This document shows positions 8,163-15,775 of a DNA stretch of 64,000 bases, one piece after another. The translations under genes were made by a program, and so were the position numbers. Origin of the DNA: Sphingobium sp. HWE2-09 (GTDB taxonomy: Bacteria; Pseudomonadota; Alphaproteobacteria; Sphingomonadales; Sphingomonadaceae); contig NZ_JAYKZX010000003.1 in NCBI RefSeq assembly GCF_035989265.1, forward strand, positions 1,612,001 to 1,676,000. The letters run 5' to 3'. Each line of letters starts with the position of its first letter. Within the stretch, counting starts at the first letter, position 1. The notes beneath the pieces were generated by a model that did not search any database, was not told the origin of the DNA, and saw only the letters and a list, made by a program, of their open reading frames with translations.

Positions 8163-8940
8163 ACCTGCCCGCAAGATCGACCTGATCGACACCCGCCCCG
8201 CTTTTACCCAGGCGGATGCGGACGCGCTCAACGCGCGGTTCGAGGGCGTCGATACGCTGACCATGCTCAAGACCGTGTTCGCAGAGAAGCTGGCCGGCAA
8301 TGTCGCCGTCGTTTCTTCCTTCGGCACGGAAAGCGCGGTGCTGCTTGATCTGGTGGCGAAGGCCGATCCGACCGTGCCGGTCATCTTCGTCGATACGCTC
8401 AAGATGTTCGCGGAAACGCTCAACTATCGCGACACGCTGATCGCGCGCTTCGGCTTTACCGACAGCCGGACGGTCACGCCGATCGCCGATGTGATCGCGA
8501 AGAAGGATGAGACGGGCCTGCGCTGGTCCTACGATCCCGACGGTTGCTGCGAAATCCGCAAGGTCGAGCCGATGAAGCGCGCCAAGGATGGCCTAGACGC
8601 GTGGATTTCGGGTCGCAAGGCGTTCCAGTCGGTGACGCGCCAGAACCTGCCCCGGTTCGAGGTGGAGGACGGCCGGTTGAAGCTCAATCCGCTGGGCGAC
8701 TGGAACAAGGCCGATCTGGAAGCCTATTTCGACGCGCAGAATCTGCCGCGCCATCCGTTGGAGGCGCAGGGCTATCTGTCGATCGGCTGCGAACCCTGCA
8801 CGTCCAGGGTAATGCCGGGTGAAGACCCGCGTGCGGGCCGCTGGCGCGGTTGGGACAAGGTGGAATGTGGTATCCATTCGCCGGTTACCCCAATCCCGGT
8901 CATCGATCCCGAAGACCCGGCCAACCAGCCGGTATTCTGA
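8155..8940 (+). CDS. cysH: Assimilatory adenylyl-sulfate (APS) reductase, thioredoxin-dependent
   Basis: CysH reduces activated sulfate to sulfite using thioredoxin. The 261-residue product has the SSFGTESAVLL nucleotide-binding loop near residue 54 and the catalytic Cys238 in ECGIH. It also carries the cluster-binding Cys131-Cys132 pair and Cys212-x2-Cys215. That CC/CxxC set ligates a 4Fe-4S cluster and marks the enzyme as the APS-using form rather than the PAPS-using enterobacterial type. The start is the ATG inside the DUF934 stop region. A longer reading frame back to 7900 is only antisense-free space inside DUF934. It is the last gene of the operon and is followed by a hairpin. Confidence 0.93.
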   Translation: MAEPARKIDLIDTRPAFTQADADALNARFEGVDTLTMLKTVFAEKLAGNVAVVSSFGTESAVLLDLVAKADPTVPVIFVDTLKMFAETLNYRDTLIARFGFTDSRTVTPIADVIAKKDETGLRWSYDPDGCCEIRKVEPMKRAKDGLDAWISGRKAFQSVTRQNLPRFEVEDGRLKLNPLGDWNKADLEAYFDAQNLPRHPLEAQGYLSIGCEPCTSRVMPGEDPRAGRWRGWDKVECGIHSPVTPIPVIDPEDPANQPVF

Positions 8941-8942
8941 AC

Positions 8943-8987
8943 CAGATGGCGCGTCCAGTCAGTCAGTGGCTGCGACGCGCCCATCTG
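8943..8987 (+). terminator. Hairpin after cysH, possible transcription terminator
   Basis: CAGATGGCGCGTC (8943-8955) pairs with GACGCGCCCATCTG (8974-8987) with a single bulged base around an 18-base loop. It sits 3 bases after the cysH stop. The downstream T content is poor (TAGCCTTAGTCC), so it may act as a weak or factor-assisted terminator or as an mRNA 3' protector rather than a classical intrinsic one. Confidence 0.5.
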
Positions 8988-9093
8988 TAGCCTTAGTCCT
9001 GCTCCGGAACGTTCGCGCAACATTATTACAAAAGGCTGGACGGATCGCCTCTGCGGCTTAAAAGTCTTCCTTATCGAGATGAGGGAGAAACCC

Positions 9094-10896
9094 ATGGACC
9101 GCCGCGACTTTCTGTTTTCCACCGGCGCCGTCGCGCTCGCCACCGCCGCGCCGCGCGCCTTTGCGCAAGGCAGCGACGACGCCCGTCTGTCCGCTACCTT
9201 TGCCGCAATCTTCGAGCGGCAACTGGACCTGTCCCCTGGCATGGTCACCAGCCTGGGCCTGGACAAGGGCGCCCGTGCCAGCGCGAAAAGCCAGTTGGAC
9301 GACAACAGCAAATCGGCGATGCTAAAACGGCTGGCTGCGACCCAAGGCGCGATCAAGGAACTGGACGCCTATAAGAGCGCCAAGCTATCCGACGCGCAGC
9401 GGCTCAACCTCGACGTCATTCTCTATGTGCTGGACCAGCAGACCGTCGCCCCGGCCACGTTCGGCCTCAACAGCGCGGTGCGCCCCTATCGCATCTTCCA
9501 GCAGGGCGGCAGCTATTTTTCGACGCCCGACTTCCTCAACACCGCCCATACGATCAATGCGACCGCCGATTGCGACGCTTATGTCGCGCGGCTCGATGCC
9601 TTCGCCCGCAACCTGCGCACGGATACCGCGCTCCAGCGGGACGAGGCTGCGCGCGGTTATCTCGCGCCCGGCTGGTCGCTCGACCTGACATTGGTGCAGA
9701 TGAAGAAGCTGCGGGCGCAACCGGCGGCCGACAGTTCGATCGTGCAATCGCTGGTCAAGCGCGCCGCCGCCAAGGGCATAGCGGGCGATTGGCAAACCCA
9801 GGCAACCGCGATCGTGGAAAAGGCGATCTATCCCGCGCTGGACGAACAGATTGCCGCGATCGAAACGCTCAGACCCAAGACGGCGGCTGGCGATGGCGTG
9901 TGGCGCACGCCGCGCGGCGACGAGATTTACGCCGCTGCGCTCAAGAGCGCGACCACGACAAACCTGTCCGCCGACCAGATCCATGCCATGGGGCTGGAAC
10001 AGGTCGCCGACATCAGCGCACAGCTGGACACGATCCTGAAAGGGGCGGGCTACACCAAGGGCACGATCGGCGAACGGCTGGCGGCGCTCAATGTCGAACC
10101 GTCGCAGCTTTATGCCGACAGCGCAGACGGCCGCGCGGCCCTGCTGGCGCAACTCAACCGCGACCTGGATGCGATGAAGGCCAAGCTGCCCAATGCCTTC
10201 GCCACCATTCCCGACACCGCATTGGAAATTCGCGCGGTGCCGGTGGAAATTCAGGATGGCGCGTCGAACGGCTATTATAACCGCGCCGCGCTCGACGGGT
10301 CGCGGCCTGCCATCTATTTCATTAATCTCAAGGATGTCGGCGACTGGCCCAAATATGGCCTGCCGGCGCTGACCTATCATGAGGGCGTGCCGGGCCATCA
10401 TCTGCAGATTTCGACGTCGCAGACGGCGGGCGATGTCCCGATGCTGCGCAAGACCGCGTTCATGAGCGCCTATGGCGAAGGTTGGGCGCTCTATGCCGAG
10501 CAGTTGGCGGACGAACTGGGCGGCTATGCGACGCCACTCGACCGGGCAGGCTATCTGCAATCCTTCCTGTTCCGCGCAGCGCGGCTGGTGGTCGATACCG
10601 GCATCCACGCCCGGAAATGGGACGTGAAGCAGGCGACCGACTATATGGTCCAGAAGACCGGCTTCGCGCAGCCGCGCTGCCAGCGGGAGGTGGAACGCTA
10701 TTGCACGCAGCCCGGCCAGGCGACCAGCTACAAGGTCGGACATGGCGTCTGGAGCAAGGCCCGCCAGGATGCGCAGGCGGCGCTTGGCAATCGCTTCGAT
10801 CTGAAGCAATTCCACGGGATTCTTGAGGAAGGCGCGATGCCGTTGTCGATGCTGGAAACGCGGGTGGCCGCGCGGGCGAAGGCGGCGAAAGGGTAA
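9094..10896 (+). CDS. DUF885 family exported metallohydrolase-like protein, Tat signal
   Basis: The product is about 600 residues. The N-terminus MDRRDFLFSTGAVALATAA is a twin-arginine signal ending in an A-F-A cleavage box, so it should be exported folded to the periplasm. The body contains YHEGVPGHHL (about residues 429-436), the HExxx(H)H signature of DUF885 proteins, which resemble zinc carboxypeptidases; the surrounding AYGEGWALYAEQ block is also characteristic. The substrate is unknown, with peptides the usual suggestion. The second ATG is chosen because GGGAG lies 6 bases upstream; an ATG five codons earlier is possible. It is a single gene, convergent with dnaB. Confidence 0.85.
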   Translation: MDRRDFLFSTGAVALATAAPRAFAQGSDDARLSATFAAIFERQLDLSPGMVTSLGLDKGARASAKSQLDDNSKSAMLKRLAATQGAIKELDAYKSAKLSDAQRLNLDVILYVLDQQTVAPATFGLNSAVRPYRIFQQGGSYFSTPDFLNTAHTINATADCDAYVARLDAFARNLRTDTALQRDEAARGYLAPGWSLDLTLVQMKKLRAQPAADSSIVQSLVKRAAAKGIAGDWQTQATAIVEKAIYPALDEQIAAIETLRPKTAAGDGVWRTPRGDEIYAAALKSATTTNLSADQIHAMGLEQVADISAQLDTILKGAGYTKGTIGERLAALNVEPSQLYADSADGRAALLAQLNRDLDAMKAKLPNAFATIPDTALEIRAVPVEIQDGASNGYYNRAALDGSRPAIYFINLKDVGDWPKYGLPALTYHEGVPGHHLQISTSQTAGDVPMLRKTAFMSAYGEGWALYAEQLADELGGYATPLDRAGYLQSFLFRAARLVVDTGIHARKWDVKQATDYMVQKTGFAQPRCQREVERYCTQPGQATSYKVGHGVWSKARQDAQAALGNRFDLKQFHGILEEGAMPLSMLETRVAARAKAAKG

Positions 10897-10918
10897 TTCG
10901 GGGTCAGGCGCGAACACC

Positions 10919-10947
10919 GAACTGGACTCCGGCTTGCGCCGGGGAAC
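10919..10947. repeat. Single arm of a dispersed GC-rich intergenic repeat
   Basis: The stretch beginning GAACTGGACTCCGGC and ending TTGCGCCGGGGAAC closely matches one arm of the longer inverted repeats at 43038-43103 and 47833-47899, with two or three differences. Only one arm is present, in the 71-base gap between the DUF885 gene and the dnaB stop. It looks like a decayed copy of the same element. Confidence 0.6.
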
Positions 10948-10967
10948 AGCGGTGATCGGCTGCCGTA

Positions 10968-12452
10968 TTATTCATATTCCAGGTCTTGGTAGCCATCCTC
11001 CGCAATGTCGGAGAAGCGGGTAATGCGCGCGTCGAACTTCATGCGGATGCGGCCGGTGGAACCGTGGCGCTGTTTGGCGACGATCAGTTCGGCCAGACCG
11101 TAAATCTGCTCCATCTGCTGCGCCCATTCGGTATGTTCGGCGCTTTCCTTGTCCCCCGGTTCCTTCGCCGCGATATAATAATCCTCACGGAAGACGAACC
11201 AGACCATGTCGGCGTCCTGCTCGATCGATCCGGATTCACGAAGATCGGATAGCTGCGGCCGTTTGTCTTCGCGCTGTTCGACCGCGCGGCTGAGCTGCGA
11301 CAGCGCCAGCACCGGCACATGCAGTTCCTTTGCGAGCGTCTTCAATCCACGCGAGATTTCCGAGATTTCGTTGACGCGATTCTCATTGCCGCGCCCGGTG
11401 CCCTGCAACAGCTGGAGATAGTCGACCACGATGAAGCCGATATCGTGCCGCCGCTTCAACCGGCGGGCGCGGGTGCGCAGCGCGGCGATGGTCAGGCCCG
11501 GCGTATCGTCGATGAAGAGGGGCAGTTCCTGCAATTCGCGCGCGGCGCGGGACAGGTTCTGAAAGTCCGCACGGCTGATCTTGCCCATGCGCAGCGCTTC
11601 GCCTGAGATGCCCGACTGTTCGGCCAGGACGCGGGTCGCCAGCTGGTCCGCCGACATTTCCAGGGAGAAGAAGGCGGTCTTGGCACCCATATTCTTTTCC
11701 GCCGGGATGCCGTCGGCATTGTCGCGCAGCCAGCGGGACGCCGCATTATAGGCGATGTTGGTCGCCAGCGACGTCTTGCCCATGCCAGGGCGTCCGGCCA
11801 GGATCATCAAGTCGGAATTGTGCAGGCCACCGATCTTCGCGTTCAGGCTGTTGATGCCGGTGGTGATGCCCGACACATGGCCGCCGCTGTTGAGCGCGCG
11901 TTCGGCCACCTGCACCGCTGCGGTGGAGGCGGCAAGGAAGCTCTTGACCGAGCCGCCCTCGCCCTCCCCTTCCGACACTTTGTAGAGCGCGACTTCGGCC
12001 GCTTCGATCTGCTCGCGCGGATTGACGGCTTCGCTGGTGTCGAGCGCATTTTCGACCAGTTCGCGGCCGACATTCACCAACTCCCGCAGTAGCGCCAGAT
12101 CGTAAATCTGGGTGGCGAAGTCGCGCGCGCCGATCAGCGCCGCGCCATTGCCGGTTAGCTGCGCCAGATAGGCCGCGCCGCCCAGTTCCTTCAACGCCGG
12201 GTCCATGTCCAGCATAGGCTTGAGCGTCACCGGATTGGCGATCATATCCTTGTCCAGCAGGCGCATGATCGCGTCGTAGATGCGGCCGTGCAGCGGCTCG
12301 AAGAAATGTTCGGCCTTGATCTTGAGCTGGACATCCTCGGCAATGCGATTGTCGATCATGATCGCGCCCAGCAGCGCGGCTTCCGCTTCCACGTTGCGCG
12401 GCAATTCGGTGCCACCGGTTTCGGCGGGGGTGATTTTCAGCAGTTCGACCAT
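10968..12452 (-). CDS. dnaB: Replicative DNA helicase DnaB
   Basis: DnaB is the hexameric 5'-3' helicase that unwinds DNA at the replication fork. The 494-residue product has an N-terminal DnaB domain (PRNVEAEAALLGAIMIDN) and a RecA-like ATPase with Walker A AGRPGMGKTS at 219-228. The Walker B-like FIVVDYLQLL, the Gln sensor in PVLALSQLSR and the LRESGSIEQDAD motif are all present. No intein interrupts it. The ATG at 12452 has a strong AGGAAAGAGAGG site upstream and gives the usual N-terminus; an upstream in-frame start at 12548 would add 32 low-similarity residues. It is divergent from the UPF0262 gene. Confidence 0.96.
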   Translation of the reverse strand: MVELLKITPAETGGTELPRNVEAEAALLGAIMIDNRIAEDVQLKIKAEHFFEPLHGRIYDAIMRLLDKDMIANPVTLKPMLDMDPALKELGGAAYLAQLTGNGAALIGARDFATQIYDLALLRELVNVGRELVENALDTSEAVNPREQIEAAEVALYKVSEGEGEGGSVKSFLAASTAAVQVAERALNSGGHVSGITTGINSLNAKIGGLHNSDLMILAGRPGMGKTSLATNIAYNAASRWLRDNADGIPAEKNMGAKTAFFSLEMSADQLATRVLAEQSGISGEALRMGKISRADFQNLSRAARELQELPLFIDDTPGLTIAALRTRARRLKRRHDIGFIVVDYLQLLQGTGRGNENRVNEISEISRGLKTLAKELHVPVLALSQLSRAVEQREDKRPQLSDLRESGSIEQDADMVWFVFREDYYIAAKEPGDKESAEHTEWAQQMEQIYGLAELIVAKQRHGSTGRIRMKFDARITRFSDIAEDGYQDLEYE

Positions 12453-12565
12453 GGCCTCTCTTTCCTCTCCCGGCGCGCTGGGCGCAAGGGTGGAATCGGA
12501 ACCATCTGTGGATAAGTCCCGCTTGCTTTTCGGCGCGTGCCGCCGCACTGACTAAGCGCTTCATC

Positions 12566-13048
12566 ATGGCCGATCCGCGCATCATAGACATCCAGCTGGA
12601 CCAGCGCACGATCCTGTGGCGCAATGCCGACGTGGAGCAGGAACGGCGCATCGCCATTTTCGACCTGCTGGAGGATAATCACTTCGCGCCGCAGCGGATC
12701 CATGGCGACGGCTATGCCGGTCCCTACAAGGTGATGTTACGGGTCGAGGACGGGCGGCTGGTGATCGAGATCAACCGGGAGGACGACACGCCGCTGGAGG
12801 CGATCATCCTGGGCCTGGGTCGATTCCGTCGGCCTATCCGCGAATATTTCGCCATTTGCGACAGCTATTATCAGGCCATAAGCAACGCGTCGCCCCAGCA
12901 GATCGAAACGGTGGACATGGCCCGCCGCGCCATCCACAATGACGCGGCGGACATGTTGAAGGAACGGCTGGAGGGCAAGATCGACGTCGATTTCGACACC
13001 GCGCGGCGGCTGTTCACGCTGATCTGCGTATTGCACATCAAGGGGTAG
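12566..13048 (+). CDS. UPF0262 family protein
   Basis: The product is 160 residues starting MADPRIIDIQLDQRTILWRN and matching the alphaproteobacterial UPF0262 family. Typical segments are the DLLEDNHFAP region, YKVMLRVEDGRLVIEI and FRRPIREYFAICDSYY. The function is unknown; the lack of a signal peptide or membrane segment suggests a cytoplasmic protein. The family is largely confined to alphaproteobacteria and so supports the taxonomic assignment. It is divergent from dnaB and 13 bases upstream of the GH25-like gene. Confidence 0.9.
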   Translation: MADPRIIDIQLDQRTILWRNADVEQERRIAIFDLLEDNHFAPQRIHGDGYAGPYKVMLRVEDGRLVIEINREDDTPLEAIILGLGRFRRPIREYFAICDSYYQAISNASPQQIETVDMARRAIHNDAADMLKERLEGKIDVDFDTARRLFTLICVLHIKG

Positions 13049-13061
13049 GAAGATCAGGGTT

Positions 13062-13745
13062 GTGACTTTGGGGGGGCTGCTGGTCCGCATCGCGGCGGGG
13101 CTTGCGGTGGTCGCGGCGCTGGCGCTGGCGCTGTGGCTCTATGCCCGCGCCTGGGCGCCGAGCCGCGATCAATATCCGGTGCAGGGCGTCAGCATCAGCG
13201 CCGATAACGGTGCGGTCGACTGGGGCACGCTGGCGGCGCAGGGCGCGGACTTCGCCTATATCCGTGCCGCCGATGCGGCCGACCGTCGCGACCCGACCTT
13301 CGCCGCCAACTGGCGCGGGGCGCGGGGCGCGGGGATGCGCTATGGCGCGCTGATCGAATTTACGCCCTGCCGCCTCGCCAGCGACCAGGCGACGCGGTAT
13401 ATGACCACCGTGCCGCGCGACAATGCGGCGCTGCCCCCGGTCATCCGCCTCGCCTTCTCCCCCGCCTGCACCGCGCGGCCGAACCGCGATCTGCTGCTCT
13501 CGGAACTCAACACGCTGGTGAACCTGGTGGAGGGTCATGCCGGCAAGACGGTGCTGCTCAACGTCACCGAAGAGTTTGACAAGGCCTATGATATCGGGTC
13601 CGGCATCAACCGGACGCTATGGCTGGACGGGAATTTCATGCCCCCCGATTACGCGACCAAACCCTGGGTGATGTGGACAGCCAGCGACATGCGGCATATC
13701 GACGGCGTCGATGGCCCGGTACGATGGAATGTGGTGACGCCCTGA
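13062..13745 (+). CDS. GH25 (lysozyme-fold) family protein with altered catalytic residues
   Basis: The product is 227 residues from a GTG preceded by AGGAAGAT. A single N-terminal membrane segment (about residues 7-27) anchors a periplasmic domain. The pattern GVSISADNGAVDWGTLAAQG...FAYIRAADA followed by RGARGAGMRYGALIEF matches the GH25 barrel. In active enzymes the first strand carries Asp (GIDVS) and the later one Glu (KATEG). Here they are Ser and Asp, so muramidase activity is questionable. A run of seven G bases (13070-13076) lies just after the start. The stop overlaps the cdd start as TGATG. Confidence 0.75.
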   Translation: MTLGGLLVRIAAGLAVVAALALALWLYARAWAPSRDQYPVQGVSISADNGAVDWGTLAAQGADFAYIRAADAADRRDPTFAANWRGARGAGMRYGALIEFTPCRLASDQATRYMTTVPRDNAALPPVIRLAFSPACTARPNRDLLLSELNTLVNLVEGHAGKTVLLNVTEEFDKAYDIGSGINRTLWLDGNFMPPDYATKPWVMWTASDMRHIDGVDGPVRWNVVTP

Positions 13746-14203
13746 TGCGCGACGAACAACGAGTTGGACAGTTGATTGCGGCTGCGCGGGGGGCGATGGC
13801 CCATGCCCATGCACCCTATAGCCGCTTTGCCGTAGGCGCAGCGGTGCGGCTGACCGATGGCAGCATCGTGACCGGCTGCAACTTCGAAAATGCCAGCTAC
13901 GGCCTGTCGCTTTGCGCGGAAACGGTGGCGTTAGCGAGCGCCAATACGCAGGGTCGTTTCGCTGACGTAACGGAAATTGCCGTGGTCGGTGGGGCGATGG
14001 ATGCGGGCGAAGAGGCGCTGGTCACCCCCTGCGGCCGGTGTCGCCAGATCATGAACGAGGCCGAGCAGATGAGCGGCCGTACGCTCGCGATCTACTGCGC
14101 CACGCCCAGCGGCGACCGCATCCTCGACCTCACGGTTGCGGAGCTTCTCCCCCACGCCTTCGGTCCGGCGGACCTGGGCATCGGTCCCACCAAAAAGAGC
14201 TGA
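13745..14203 (+). CDS. cdd: Cytidine deaminase
   Basis: The enzyme converts cytidine and deoxycytidine to the uracil nucleosides in pyrimidine salvage. The product is 152 residues. The zinc site is complete: Cys57-Ala-Glu59 (LCAETVAL) and the PCGRCRQ pair Cys96 and Cys99. The substrate loop is TGCNFENASYGLSLCAE. The start is the ATG overlapping the GH25 stop. It is followed after 6 bases by dcd, a sensible pairing because both enzymes deaminate cytosine compounds and feed the dUMP/dTTP route. Confidence 0.94.
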   Translation: MRDEQRVGQLIAAARGAMAHAHAPYSRFAVGAAVRLTDGSIVTGCNFENASYGLSLCAETVALASANTQGRFADVTEIAVVGGAMDAGEEALVTPCGRCRQIMNEAEQMSGRTLAIYCATPSGDRILDLTVAELLPHAFGPADLGIGPTKKS

Positions 14204-14209
14204 CACATC

Positions 14210-14763
14210 ATGGCCATTCTTTCCGACAAATGGATTCGCGAACAGGCGCTGAGCACCGGCATGATCGAGCCGTTCGTGGAAAGCCAGCGGCGCGAAGGCT
14301 GCATCAGCTACGGCCTGTCCTCCTACGGCTATGACGCGCGGGTGGCGGACGAGTTCAAGATTTTCACCAATGTCGACAGCACGATCGTGGACCCGAAGGA
14401 TTTCGACCCCAAGAATTTCGTCGATCGCAAGACCGATTGCTGCATCATCCCGCCCAATAGTTTCGCGCTGGCTCGCACGGTGGAATATTTCCGCGTGCCG
14501 CGCGACGTGCTGGTCATTTGCCTGGGCAAATCCACCTATGCCCGTTGCGGTATCATCGTGAACGTGACGCCGCTGGAGCCGGGTTGGGAGGGGCATGTGA
14601 CGCTGGAATTTTCCAATACTACGCCGCTGCCCGCGAAAATCTACGCCAATGAAGGCGCGTGCCAGTTCCTGTTCTTGTCTGGCAATGAGCCGTGCGAGGT
14701 CAGCTATGCCGACCGCGCGGGCAAATATATGGGGCAGCAGGGCGTGACTCTCCCCGCCTGTGA
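14210..14763 (+). CDS. dcd: dCTP deaminase, with an apparent 1-base deletion four codons before the stop
   Basis: Dcd deaminates dCTP to dUTP for thymidylate synthesis. The trimer-type motifs are present: [24 protein letters not shown], the [17 protein letters not shown] block with its catalytic Glu, and the conserved [10 protein letters not shown] tail. After TLP the frame should read Arg-Leu-stop, giving the usual 184 residues. Instead a run of four C bases (14752-14755), one short, throws the reading into the next gene and makes a false fusion. Adding one C gives CTC CCC CGC CTG TGA with the stop at 14763. Coordinates given here assume that restored end. Confidence 0.88.
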
Positions 14764-14779
14764 TGCGACACTGCCCGCA

Positions 14780-15534
14780 ATGAGTTTCTGGCGCAGAGGC
14801 ATGAAGGGCGCGGCGGCGATGCCCGATATCGGCGCAGACCGCCGCGTCTATGCGATCGGCGACGTACATGGCCGGGCCGACCTGCTCGATCAGTTGCTGG
14901 CGATGATCGCGCGCGACGACGATGTCCGGCCGCGCAAGCCGATCAGCATCATCCTGCTGGGCGATCTGATGGATCGCGGTCCCGATTCCCGCGCGGTGGT
15001 GGAACGGGTGATGGCGCTGGCCGCGGCGGGCGGCGGCTTTGCCTGTCTCAAGGGCAATCATGAGGAAGCCTTCATCCTGGCCGCGCGCGGCGATGTACGC
15101 GCCCTGCCCCTGTTCCGCCGGATGGGGGAGAAGCGACGCTGGTCAGCTATGGCCTGGCCCCCGCCCTGTTCGGGGTGATGAGCGACGCCGAACTGGCCGC
15201 GTGGATGGAACGCCACGTCCCGCGTGCCCATGTCGATTTTCTTGACGCCCTGCCCAATTCCATCGCGATCGGCGATTATCTGTTCGTCCATGCGGGCATC
15301 CGGCCCAGCTTGCCGATCGACGCGCAAAGCTCCGCCGATCTACGCTGGATACGGCAGGAATTTCTGACCCATCGGGGGATGCATCCCAAGATGATCGTCC
15401 ATGGTCATAGCATCAGCGCCGATGTGGACGATCAGGTCGGGCGCATCGGCATCGACACCGGCGCGTTCCAGTCCGGGCGGCTAACCGCCATCGGGCTGGA
15501 GGGCGTAGATCGGTGGATTTTGCAGACCGGATAG
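14780..15534 (+). pseudogene. Metallophosphoesterase (Ser/Thr protein phosphatase-like), frameshifted
   Basis: The metal-site motifs of calcineurin-like phosphoesterases run in order: [30 protein letters not shown], then a later HAG and IVHGHS. The first three are in one frame from ATG 14780 and the last two in the next frame, ending at 15534. The break is at a run of five G bases (15124-15128). One more G gives [10 protein letters not shown] and an intact protein of about 251 residues. As written the gene stops at 15178 and loses its C-terminal metal ligands. It is either a true loss or a sequencing deletion, and the dcd deletion 370 bases away favours the latter. Confidence 0.8.
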
Positions 15535-15634
15535 GATCGCAGGCTGTTCCGCCGCCCTGCTTTCCAGTCGGCCGGATGCAAATGCGGCTTCGGGCGCTTC
15601 ATCATCGGCATGACCCGTGGCGCTTGTCCGTAAA

Positions 15635-15673
15635 AGCTGATCGAGATCAGCTATTTCCCGTCATGTCATGACA
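15635..15673. promoter_or_regulatory. Two perfect palindromes upstream of the KaiC-like gene
   Basis: AGCTGATC-GA-GATCAGCT at 15635-15652 is a perfect 18-base palindrome, and TGTCATGACA at 15664-15673 is a second one 11 bases later. They lie in the 241-base gap before the KaiC-like gene and about 100 bases from its start. Both have the form of binding sites for dimeric regulators. No regulator can be named. The remainder of the gap shows no gene. Confidence 0.45.
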
Positions 15674-15775
15674 ATTGGCGATAAATGGCGGAAATATCTG
15701 CGATCGATCGCCGCTTTCGCTTCTAATCCCCGCCAATTTGGCTACCGTCCGTGCCATGAAATTTGGACTGGACCT

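Noticed and set aside
10968-12452. Intein or insertion in dnaB, a common site for such elements.
   Set aside because: The Walker A and following motifs are contiguous and total length is normal at 494 residues.
14210-15178. A natural fusion of dCTP deaminase with a phosphatase domain.
   Set aside because: A single added C restores the exact normal Dcd ending at 184 residues, and the phosphatase itself is broken by a similar one-base loss, so a deletion explains it better than a fusion.
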